Assembly: GCA_945874105.1 (NCBI GenBank) | Contig: CAMCFJ010000024.1 | Location: 1 to 45,299, forward strand | Direction: 5' to 3' | Origin: Candidatus Nitrotoga sp. CP45 | GTDB lineage: Bacteria > Pseudomonadota > Gammaproteobacteria > Burkholderiales > Gallionellaceae | Length of the DNA stretch: 45,299 nt | Shown here: positions 38,107 through 45,299 of the stretch, one piece after another | Layout: each line of letters starts with the position of its first letter | How positions within the stretch are numbered: the first letter of the stretch is position 1 | The notes under the pieces: generated by a model | The model's input: the letters and a program-made list of their open reading frames with translations, nothing else | What the model was told of the DNA's origin: nothing | Database searches by the model: none | Position numbers and translations under genes: made by a program

Positions 38107-38291
38107 TATCACGGCCTGTTAATTGCGAAAACCCTCTCTCCAACTCTCTCCCGCAAGCGGGAGAGAGGGTGGCCGTCCCCTCTCCCGCTTGCGGGAGAGG
38201 GTTAGGGAGAGGGTAATTACCGCAACTCAACTGCCATGCTGCGGGTAAATCCAAAACAATATGTTTCGTTATTTACGGTTTTCGATACCAG
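38103..38291 (-). repeat. Palindromic element copy E (189 bp, inverted)
   Basis: Full-length copy in the opposite orientation to all others, from CTAATATCACGG to CGATACCAG. Its right-hand terminus abuts the Sel1 gene and supplies that gene's TAA stop. The first stem has the C/G-closed, GGGAGAGGG form of copies B and D. The 220 bases from here to radA hold no gene. Confidence 0.93.
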
Positions 38292-38513
38292 GTGTTGGTG
38301 ATCGGTGGTCGAATTACATTGAAGGTTTCATAAAAGCAAGAGTCTGCCCAGATGGGTAAAAGGCATGTTGTGGCAGATCCTTCTTGCTTAAGACGAGCTA
38401 ACCCGCAGCAAAAGTTTTCTCGCATCCAACCTCGTTTAAACCTGGCCTTATTTAGAAATTTTAATTTTTGACCGCGCCAATTTCCCCTGTTTTGCTTTAA
38501 AGAAAAGACAATC

Positions 38514-39872
38514 ATGGCGAAAGCAAAAATAATATATAGCTGCACTGAATGTGGCGGGCAGGTTTCCAAATGGCAGGGGCAATGCCCGCATTGCACGGCT
38601 TGGAATACGCTGGTGGAAAGTGTGGCGGAATTGGAAACTGGCGGAAAAAACCGCTACAGCTCGCTGTCAACAACGAGCAAGATGCAGACGCTGGCCGAAG
38701 TTGGGGCGGAAGAAGTGTTGCGCACACCAACCGGAATTGCCGAGTTTGACCGCGTTTTGGGTGGCGGTTTGGTGAGTGGTGGCGTGGTATTGATAGGCGG
38801 TGATCCCGGAATAGGTAAATCAACCCTGCTATTGCAAGCGCTGGCCCATCTCGCGTCACATAAAAAAGTTTTGTATGTCAGCGGCGAGGAATCGGCGCAG
38901 CAAATTGCCTTGCGCGCCAAGCGGCTTTCGCTGGATGCGCGTGGAATGTACCTGCTGGCTGAAATTCAGCTGGAAAAAATACAGGCTGTCATCAAGCAGG
39001 AAAAACCCGACGTGGTGGTGATTGACTCCATTCAGACCCTATATTCCGAACAGCTTACATCGGCCCCCGGCTCGGTCGCGCAGGTGCGTGAATCCGCAGC
39101 GCAACTCACGCGCATGGCGAAGAGCACCGCAGTGACCATGATTCTGGTCGGCCACGTCACCAAGGATGGGTCGTTGGCCGGGCCGCGTGTGCTGGAACAT
39201 ATCGTCGATACCGTGCTTTATTTCGAGGGCGATACCCACTCCAGCTTTCGCATGATCCGCGCGTTCAAAAATCGCTTCGGTGCAGTAAACGAACTCGGCG
39301 TGTTCGCCATGACCGAAAAAGGTTTGCGTGAGGTGAGCAACCCCTCCGCCTTGTTTTTGTCGCAGCATGGCGCGCAAGTGGCGGGTTCATGCGTGATGGT
39401 GACGCAGGAAGGTACCCGTCCGTTACTGGTCGAAATCCAGGCCCTGCTGGATGAGGCGCACGCGCCCAATCCGCGCCGCCTTTCATTGGGCCTGGAACAA
39501 AACCGATTGGCCATGTTGCTGGCCGTACTGCACCGCCATGCAGGCATTGCCTGCTTTGATCAGGACGTGTTTATCAACGCGGTGGGCGGAGTGAAAATTA
39601 CCGAGCCGGGTGCCGATTTGCCCGTATTGCTGGCCATCGTCTCTTCGCTGCGCAATAAACCGCTGCCGGAAAAACTGGTGGTATTTGGGGAAGTCGGCCT
39701 GGCTGGCGAAATACGTCCGGTGCAACGTGGTCAGGAACGCTTGCGCGAGGCTGCCAAATTAGGTTTTACTCTGGCTATTATTCCCAAGGCCAATGCACCG
39801 AAACAGAAAATTGCTGGCATGGAAATCATTGCGGTGGAGCGGGTGGAGGATGCAGTGGCGAAAATGCGCTAG
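38514..39872 (+). CDS. radA: DNA repair ATPase RadA
   Basis: RadA/Sms is a hexameric branch-migration motor that helps recombination intermediates mature. All parts are present in 452 residues: N-terminal zinc finger (C10, C13, C24, C27), RecA-like core with Walker A GGDPGIGKS (95-103), the RadA-specific KNRFG motif (FKNRFGAVNELGVF), and a C-terminal Lon-like domain (DLPVLLAIVSSL...GEVGLAGEIRPV). The TAG stop coincides with the CTAG that begins element copy F. Confidence 0.96.
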   Translation: MAKAKIIYSCTECGGQVSKWQGQCPHCTAWNTLVESVAELETGGKNRYSSLSTTSKMQTLAEVGAEEVLRTPTGIAEFDRVLGGGLVSGGVVLIGGDPGIGKSTLLLQALAHLASHKKVLYVSGEESAQQIALRAKRLSLDARGMYLLAEIQLEKIQAVIKQEKPDVVVIDSIQTLYSEQLTSAPGSVAQVRESAAQLTRMAKSTAVTMILVGHVTKDGSLAGPRVLEHIVDTVLYFEGDTHSSFRMIRAFKNRFGAVNELGVFAMTEKGLREVSNPSALFLSQHGAQVAGSCVMVTQEGTRPLLVEIQALLDEAHAPNPRRLSLGLEQNRLAMLLAVLHRHAGIACFDQDVFINAVGGVKITEPGADLPVLLAIVSSLRNKPLPEKLVVFGEVGLAGEIRPVQRGQERLREAAKLGFTLAIIPKANAPKQKIAGMEIIAVERVEDAVAKMR

Positions 39873-40057
39873 CGATGTAAATCGTAAATAACGACATATA
39901 TTGTTTTGGATTTACCCGCAGCATGGCAGTTGAATTGCGGTAATTACCCTCTCCCTAACCCTCCCCCGCAAGCGGGGGAGGGGACGATCACCCTCTCTCC
40001 CGTTTACGGGAGAGAGTTGGAGAGAGGGTTTTCGCAATTAACAGGTCGTGATATTAG
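39869..40057 (+). repeat. Palindromic element copy F (189 bp)
   Basis: Full-length copy. Its left end is CTAGCGATGTAAATCG, with the inner CTAGTATCGC bases altered. The TAG is the radA stop. The second stem has T40003/A40006 where the others have C/G, and the first has the C/G-rich variant seen in copy C; both changes keep pairing. Right end GATATTAG. Confidence 0.93.
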
Positions 40058-40139
40058 TTCCGCGCCAATACCGGTCTTCGAGCTGCCCGTTCCCTGAAAA
40101 ACCCTAGCCTGCGCGGACTAGAAATCCAATGTTCCCCGC

Positions 40140-40634
40140 TCACTCGAACCCCAGTACATCCTCGGCCAGACAATCCGGGCCATAGCGCTCAACGAGAAAA
40201 TCGATCTCGGCAAGCAGGCTCTCCTCGCCATCGGCTTCGATGACGCCGTTGCCAACCAGGTGCGCCAGCCAGCCATTGGTCATGGCTTCGCGAACGGTTT
40301 CGAGGGTGGGCGCAATATCCACCCCGCTGTTATCCAGAATCGATTCGATCACCTCGGACAGCTCCTGGCTCGCCTTGACTGTGGTGAAGTCAGCTGCGAA
40401 AGCATCCTCACCGAATTCATCGATCAGCGCCTCAATCTCGGCATAGATCGATTCCTCATCGCCAAAGTCGTGCCGCTCCGCCTCAATACCCTGCTCGGCG
40501 AGCTGCTCCCGCAGTTTGTCCCGCACCAGTGCCAGCGTTACAGGCTCCTCGATATCGGCATCATTAACGATCGCTTCCATGGCCTCCGCCAGCTCTTCAC
40601 TGACGCGGCTCTCGGGTTCAATAGATAAGGGCAA
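40140..40634 (-). CDS. Acidic protein made of two 77-residue repeats, function unknown
   Basis: I do not recognise the family. With the TTG at 40634 as start (AAGGAG seven bases upstream) the product has 164 residues and is strongly acidic (rich in Glu and Asp). Two units line up without gaps at an offset of 77 residues: 12-85 and 89-162. Shared positions include E14/E91, L15/L92, E60/E137, E61/E138, S62/S139, AEI 65-67/142-144, G75/G152, D77/D154, A80/A157 and D82/D159. Each unit looks like a small helical domain. No signal or membrane segment. An upstream reading adds 36 residues of no family likeness. It is convergent with nothing close and stands alone. Confidence 0.6.
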   Translation of the reverse strand: MPLSIEPESRVSEELAEAMEAIVNDADIEEPVTLALVRDKLREQLAEQGIEAERHDFGDEESIYAEIEALIDEFGEDAFAADFTTVKASQELSEVIESILDNSGVDIAPTLETVREAMTNGWLAHLVGNGVIEADGEESLLAEIDFLVERYGPDCLAEDVLGFE

Positions 40635-40863
40635 GATTGATCTCCTTCGCAAAATATTTTGGGTAGACCCGATTCGAATATCGAGTTTAATCCTGGGCGA
40701 ACCGGCTTGATATGTGGTCTGAAATGCCCGCCCGGCCTGCAAAAACGGAAAGGAATTTCAAAGCATATTTTCAATTTCTGCGAATTGAAAATACACGTTA
40801 TCAATCCGCGCAGTCAAGGCATTTTTATTGCGGTATGGATATTTCAGAATAGCCGGATAGGGC

Positions 40864-43056
40864 TTACTGCAGCGCGCACATCACCACACCTTCATTGATC
40901 CAACCGCGCGCCACTACTTCCTGAATCGCTGTTTGATTGCTGGTGATCCGGTGGTTGCTGTCTATGCCTGTGCTGAATCCGTTGTTATAGGCGCGATATA
41001 CCGGCGAGGTGTGAGCGGGGCATGCGCCATTGATGGGCACCGTCGTCAGGAAGTCCAGACTCTCGAAATTCCAGCGCTTTTGTGTTGCAGGAGTTGTCGC
41101 CTGCAATTGCTTAAGCTGCGCGCATTCCTCCTCGCTAGCGGTATAGAAGTGGGAGTTTGGTCCGGGCGAAACGCTTCCGTAGAATCGGCAAACAGGCACA
41201 ATCCCGCCAGACATGAAGGTAATGCCAGTGCGCTGCCAGTGCCCGACTGCTCCGCTGTCAACAAAAGCCTGTTCGCCGGGATTGGCCGCAATGAAGTAGT
41301 GATCCAGATCGGGATTGAAATATTCGACGACTGTGCCGGCGGGGGAAATGATGGAAAAGGTCGCGTTCACACTTTTGGGCGTATTCAGGGCAACAGAACA
41401 GGTAGCGTTGGTGCCACTGCATGCTCCGCTCCAACCGAAAAAAACAGAATCCGAAGCCGGCGTGGCGGTAAGCGTTACATTGGCTCCCTGGGTAAAAGGC
41501 GCGCTGCACCTCGTCCCGCAATTGATTCCGCTCGGGGACGAAATTACCGTACCGCTGCCGGTACTAAGCTTGCTGACAGACAGTAAAAACGTCGGGCCGG
41601 CGTTCAGCCATTGGTGAAGTGCTGCGCTGTATGCGACATCAAAGCGGCCATACTCATCCGACCCACTGCCAAAGCAGCTTGAATCCCCGCCCCTCAACTG
41701 ACCAATCAAATAATGGGCGTTACCGATTGCCTCGAATAAACCGCCGCCACTACTGCCACCTTCTGTAAGCCCGGAAGTATAGGCAACATCAAGAAATTTC
41801 CCGGTGGTTTTATTGGCGAACGTGCAATCAAAACTCTCCGTGCTCGGATCTGTGGCAGTGCAGTCCTGAAAAGATTGAAACCTGCCGAAACTTATTTTCT
41901 GCAAATCGCCTTGTGGATGATGAATGCCCGCCACGTAAGCATACAGTTCAGGCGCGCTCGGGGACCATCCTGCATAGACCGCTCCGGCAGGTGGAATCTT
42001 GCTCAGCTGCATGAATGAGGTGTCGGTTGACTCGCTGTTATAGAGCAACGTTGCGCCACCGGTACGTGTCAGGACTGCTGGATTAAGCGTGCCACTGTTG
42101 CAGGCCGCAGAGCGATAAAACCAGAAGGATTGCAGTGTCGATGCCACTGTCTGATTGTTGATGCAGTGATTGGCGCTTAGAAAATAAGGTGTACCGCTTG
42201 ACGCAGCATCATTGAGCAGCGTTCCAGAGCATTGATAACTAATGCCAGAATCGACGAAGATTATTTTTGCAGTGGATTTGCTTTCAGAACTCCATTCGCT
42301 GTAGCACGACACATCAATTTCACAGCTATCCGCCTGTCCAATCCTGGAAACCTTTACTCCCGGCGCAGCCCGGAAAGCGTCAAAAAAAAAATGAGAAACG
42401 CCGGGAATTGCGATTTCAAGATTATCCGGGCTGACACCTGACGGTAATTCGATTTCCAAAGTCACTTCTTCGCCCTCGATATGAGGCGACCAGTAAGTAC
42501 GGGCCGCGTCGCTGCTATCGCCTGCATCCAAATTGCGCTGGATAGTCTCCAATATCTCTTTGCCGGCAATTTCGTAGGCGACTCCTGCCCCCTGTGAATA
42601 GAAGCGGAAAATGGCTTCAATCGGCAAGCGGCGCACCAGAATGCCCAAGCGAATTCCCGTAGCCTGTGGTGAAGTAATACTGATCGCCGCAATCTTTCCG
42701 CCCTGGGGCGTGTTCTGCCACTTTAGTCTGGTTGCCGTATCAGTAGTATTTTTCAGTTCCGGAACATCGCGGCCAAAGCCGATTTTGCGGGGCGTACCGG
42801 GGCGCGAAACAACATTAGTTTCGGCAGTTTTTTTCTCTATAGAAAGGGCGCCAATCGAGATCGAATGCGGTGGGGGAGAAATGCTGCTGCGACGGGGCGT
42901 TAACGGCGAGAAGTCTGTGTCAGCGGGTGCTGGCCGAGTGAAAGATTCCACCCGGCCAGTAAGGGGCTCAAATGGCTGCGCGTGGGATGGGGTGGAAATG
43001 ATAGTCAGTAACACCCACAAGGCAGTTACGACATTGGAGTTAAAGTTGCCTGGCAT
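40864..43056 (-). CDS. Secreted trypsin-like (S1) serine protease with DUF5648 C-terminus
   Basis: The 730-residue protein has a signal peptide (cleavage near SHA/Q26-27), a pro-region, and a protease domain of the lysyl-endopeptidase type: His297 in LSANHC, Asp345 in STDTSFMQL, Ser436 in GGSSGGGLF. Paired cysteines (for example SCEIDVSC, CSGTLL) suit an extracellular enzyme. A beta-repeat domain follows (about 492-568, GTVISSPSGINC...GWSGACSGT), of the cell-surface InlB-like repeat kind. The end (about 576-730) matches DUF5648, with YFNPDLDHYFIAANPGE and SHFYTASEEEC. It is probably exported to degrade protein or act on surfaces. No obvious ribosome site; start chosen by the signal peptide. 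Confidence 0.85.
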   Translation of the reverse strand: MPGNFNSNVVTALWVLLTIISTPSHAQPFEPLTGRVESFTRPAPADTDFSPLTPRRSSISPPPHSISIGALSIEKKTAETNVVSRPGTPRKIGFGRDVPELKNTTDTATRLKWQNTPQGGKIAAISITSPQATGIRLGILVRRLPIEAIFRFYSQGAGVAYEIAGKEILETIQRNLDAGDSSDAARTYWSPHIEGEEVTLEIELPSGVSPDNLEIAIPGVSHFFFDAFRAAPGVKVSRIGQADSCEIDVSCYSEWSSESKSTAKIIFVDSGISYQCSGTLLNDAASSGTPYFLSANHCINNQTVASTLQSFWFYRSAACNSGTLNPAVLTRTGGATLLYNSESTDTSFMQLSKIPPAGAVYAGWSPSAPELYAYVAGIHHPQGDLQKISFGRFQSFQDCTATDPSTESFDCTFANKTTGKFLDVAYTSGLTEGGSSGGGLFEAIGNAHYLIGQLRGGDSSCFGSGSDEYGRFDVAYSAALHQWLNAGPTFLLSVSKLSTGSGTVISSPSGINCGTRCSAPFTQGANVTLTATPASDSVFFGWSGACSGTNATCSVALNTPKSVNATFSIISPAGTVVEYFNPDLDHYFIAANPGEQAFVDSGAVGHWQRTGITFMSGGIVPVCRFYGSVSPGPNSHFYTASEEECAQLKQLQATTPATQKRWNFESLDFLTTVPINGACPAHTSPVYRAYNNGFSTGIDSNHRITSNQTAIQEVVARGWINEGVVMCALQ

Positions 43057-43434
43057 GATTTGTTTTGCGTTTTTTAGATCAATGAATTTTATAACACACT
43101 ATACCTAACCCCATAATGTTTGGTTAGACCCGGATAATCCATTAGGAAATTTAACCGGCATCTCCTTTGCAAAAGGGGGGATGCATCGTCATCGCGCGAA
43201 TCAGGTCTAATGGCCCCCTGTGTCTGGGTTAAAGAGATTCCGTTCGCCCAGAGTATGATATTCGCCCGCAGGTCGAAAGGCGTTGGCAAGAAACAGGGCA
43301 GCCCCAGCCCCGCTCGTCCTGAGCCTGTCGAAGGATGTTTCGGTGCTGTTCGGTCCAATTTTGGATAGCGTTTCGCAGCACTACAAATCAAATGATGCCT
43401 TGACGTGGAGGACGATTGTGCATACACTTCAACA
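43057..43434. other. Gene-free region carrying repeats
   Basis: It holds the 85-bp element copy at 43134 and a partial TTCG-type repeat (about 43236-43345, GTTCGCCC and CCTGAGCCTGTCGAAGG). I see no gene here. It separates the divergent protease gene and the brnT gene. Confidence 0.5.
43134..43213 (+). mobile_element. 85-bp inverted-repeat element, copy 1 (MITE-like)
   Basis: It starts ATAATCCATTAG and shares the body ATTTAACCGGCATC...TCTCCTTTGCAAAA with the copy at 44076, with a nearly palindromic centre (CATCTCCTTTGC / GGGGGGATG). The right end retains only CTAATGG of the 12-base end, so this copy is slightly damaged. It lies 220 bp upstream of brnT. Confidence 0.75.
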
Positions 43435-43713
43435 ATGAAGATCGACTGGAATCTATCCAAGGCAAAGGCAAACATCATTGAGCATGGGGTCAGTTTCGGT
43501 GAAGCTGCGACAGTATTGACTGACGATTACGCCTTAACGCGTGAAGACCCCGATGTGGTTGATGAGCAAAGATTCGTCACCTTGGGTATGAGCGCAACCG
43601 GAAGCTTGCTCGTTGTCGTCTACACGCACAGGGAGCCAAACGTCTATCGAATCATTTCTGCTTGGAAGGCACATAAACGACAAAGGATTCAATATGAAAA
43701 AAATCGCCGCTGA
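43435..43713 (+). CDS. brnT: BrnT-family toxin
   Basis: BrnT is a RelE-like ribonuclease toxin. The 92-residue product from the ATG at 43435 has the family pattern: MKIDWNLSKAKANIIEHGVSF near the start (motif WxxxKAxxNxxKHGVSF in the family), a central VTLGMSATGSLLVVVYTHRE and the C-terminal RIISAWKAHKRQRIQYE. An in-frame start ten codons upstream is unsupported. The toxin gene precedes and overlaps its antitoxin by 20 bp, the reported order for brnT-brnA. Confidence 0.85.
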   Translation: MKIDWNLSKAKANIIEHGVSFGEAATVLTDDYALTREDPDVVDEQRFVTLGMSATGSLLVVVYTHREPNVYRIISAWKAHKRQRIQYEKNRR

Positions 43714-44002
43714 ACCGTATCGTGATATCGAATTTTCCAAAGCAACACAGGGCGCTGTCATCCAGCCTGCTGTGGGAAAAACGAAGATATCCATTCGTCT
43801 TGACAACCATGTCATCGAATATTTTCGTGGTCTGGTTGATGCTAATGGTGAGGGTAATTACCAAACGCTGATCAATGATGCATTGGTTACTTATATCCAA
43901 CAACGTTCACTACTTGAAGTTGTGCGCCAAGTTATTCGCGAGGAAATTACTCCTACAAAAACAAAGCTACGTACTGTGCGCGGCAGTACCGTTCATGCAT
44001 AA
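43694..44002 (+). CDS. brnA: BrnA-like antitoxin
   Basis: The 102-residue protein begins MKKIAAEPYRDIEFS at 43694 (AAAGGA upstream) and has a ribbon-helix-helix DNA-binding region at about 37-77 (KTKISIRLDNHVIEYFRGL, NYQTLINDALVTYI), as in BrnA antitoxins, which bind the toxin and repress the operon. A basic tail (KTKLRTVRG) follows. It overlaps brnT by 20 bp. A longer in-frame reading of 27 residues lies within brnT and is not credible. Confidence 0.83.
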   Translation: MKKIAAEPYRDIEFSKATQGAVIQPAVGKTKISIRLDNHVIEYFRGLVDANGEGNYQTLINDALVTYIQQRSLLEVVRQVIREEITPTKTKLRTVRGSTVHA

Positions 44003-44075
44003 CGGCTAACGAGCAAGGTTGGTCAAGCCCGGTGAGGCTGCTGTGAATCTGCTTGTTATGAAAATATCTCTCTGA

Positions 44076-44160
44076 ATAATCCATTAGGAAATTTAACCGG
44101 CATCTCCTTTGCAAAAGGGGGGATGGATCGTCATTACGCGAATCAGGACTAATGGATTAT
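44076..44160 (+). mobile_element. 85-bp inverted-repeat element, copy 2 (MITE-like)
   Basis: This is the intact copy: perfect 12-bp ends ATAATCCATTAG (44076-44087) and CTAATGGATTAT (44149-44160), body near-identical to copy 1 and in the same orientation. It encodes no protein and is too small to move by itself, so it would need a transposase supplied elsewhere. It lies 74 bp after the brnA stop, so the toxin-antitoxin pair is framed by direct copies. Confidence 0.8.
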
Positions 44161-44214
44161 CCGGATTAAAGAACATACGTTCGATACCGCACAGATAACC
44201 AATCTAACTTTAGC

Positions 44215-44404
44215 CTAGTATCGCAAAGCGTAAATAACGAAACCTATTGTTTTTGGATTTACCCGCAGCATGGCAGTTGAGTTGCGGCAATTGCCCTCTC
44301 CCTAACCCTCCCCCGCAAGCGGGGGAGGGGACGATCACTCTCTCTCCCGCTTGCGGGAGAGAGTTGGAGAGAGGGTTCTAGCAATTAACAGGTCGTGATA
44401 CTAG
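44215..44404 (+). repeat. Palindromic element copy G (190 bp)
   Basis: Full-length copy with one extra T in the left half (GTTTTTGG), ends CTAGTATCGC and GTGATACTAG. First stem of the C/G-rich type. It is the only full-length copy not adjacent to a coding sequence: it lies in the gap after brnA and the 85-bp element. Confidence 0.95.
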
Positions 44405-44518
44405 AATAAACACTTGAATAAGCGTCAGGGTGGGTCGCCCTATCTACAGCTTGGGCAGCCAACAGTGTGGGGGTATTCCGAAATTGCGCGAACTACTGGA
44501 ACACATCCTACCGCAACC

Positions 44519-44537
44519 GGGCGAATTTTATTCGCCC
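44519..44537. repeat. Short perfect hairpin (GGGCGAAT / ATTCGCCC)
   Basis: An 8-bp stem with loop TTT, of a type common between genes in many bacteria. It lies 44 bp before the kinase ATG, so it could influence its leader; no terminator T-run follows. Confidence 0.6.
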
Positions 44538-44580
44538 CTACGTGACACCGGATTTAACCGGATTGTGATCAGGAAAACAC

Positions 44581-45299
<719 letters not shown>

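Larger units (their letters stand above)
44003..44580. other. Gene-free region carrying repeats
   Basis: It contains copy 2 of the 85-bp element (44076), element copy G (44215), and a hairpin at 44519-44537. I see no gene. The last 170 bases are the leader of the kinase gene. Confidence 0.5.

Noticed and set aside
28147-40057. CRISPR-like array of repeats
   Set aside because: Copies are 189 bp, dispersed between genes and in both orientations; no short repeat-spacer array and no cas genes are present.

Overview
The window looks like a chromosomal segment of a betaproteobacterium. Nitrosomonadales, probably Gallionellaceae-like, is my best guess from gene order and protein style; no rRNA or other marker is present to prove it. 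The backbone is ordinary housekeeping DNA. Most of the unusual material is at the two ends and in the 28-44.6 kb stretch, where dispersed palindromic repeats sit between genes.

Layout. 0.2-1.1 kb: PrlF/YhaV toxin-antitoxin operon with a palindromic operator. 1.1-2.8 kb: secreted YD-repeat/IPT-like protein, possibly frameshifted at its end. 3.2-4.5 kb: membrane protein joining a frataxin/CyaY-like domain to a retropepsin-like aspartic protease domain, the most unusual gene here. 4.7-6.0 kb: ubiG and a HAD phosphatase (Gph/MupP type), divergent from gyrA. 6.2-15.2 kb: gyrA-serC-serA-pheA-hisC-aroF-tyrA, a serine and aromatic amino acid operon. 15.3-19.6 kb: DUF3892 protein, mnmC, an Mrr-like nuclease with membrane segments and a zinc ribbon, and an exported peroxiredoxin. 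19.7-25.6 kb: uup, a strong convergent terminator, then grpE-dnaK-dnaJ on the minus strand with heat-shock (sigma32-type) promoters. 25.8-28.0 kb: MFS transporter and PBP7-type endopeptidase. 28.3-32.3 kb: smc divergent from queF. 32.5-39.9 kb: NYN/OST-HTH protein, RegB/RegA-type redox two-component pair, trhO, Sel1-repeat protein, radA. 40.1-43.1 kb: an acidic protein made of two 77-residue repeats and a secreted serine protease. 43.4-44.0 kb: BrnT/BrnA toxin-antitoxin pair between two direct copies of an 85-bp inverted-repeat element. 44.6 kb to the end: a PAS histidine kinase, cut by the window edge and apparently frameshifted.

Repeats. Seven copies (six essentially full length, 189-190 bp) of a palindromic element bounded by CTAGTATC-type inverted ends lie between 28.1 and 44.4 kb. 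In four cases the element's terminal CTAG, or a CTAA/TTAG variant, supplies the stop codon of the adjacent gene (queF, regA-like, the Sel1 gene, radA). Two copies are fused head to tail and share one CTAG. Stem positions covary between copies, so the hairpins appear to be maintained. A second family (85 bp, perfect 12-bp inverted ends in one copy) has three members, and a third (TTCGGCCTGAG / TCGACAAGCTCACCGCGAACGG type) has three sites.

Pathways. serC and serA make serine. aroF, pheA, tyrA and the HisC-type aminotransferase cover entry to the shikimate pathway and the terminal phenylalanine and tyrosine steps. mnmC, trhO and queF all serve tRNA wobble-base modification. grpE, dnaK and dnaJ form one chaperone machine. 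gyrA, smc, radA and uup serve chromosome and translation maintenance.
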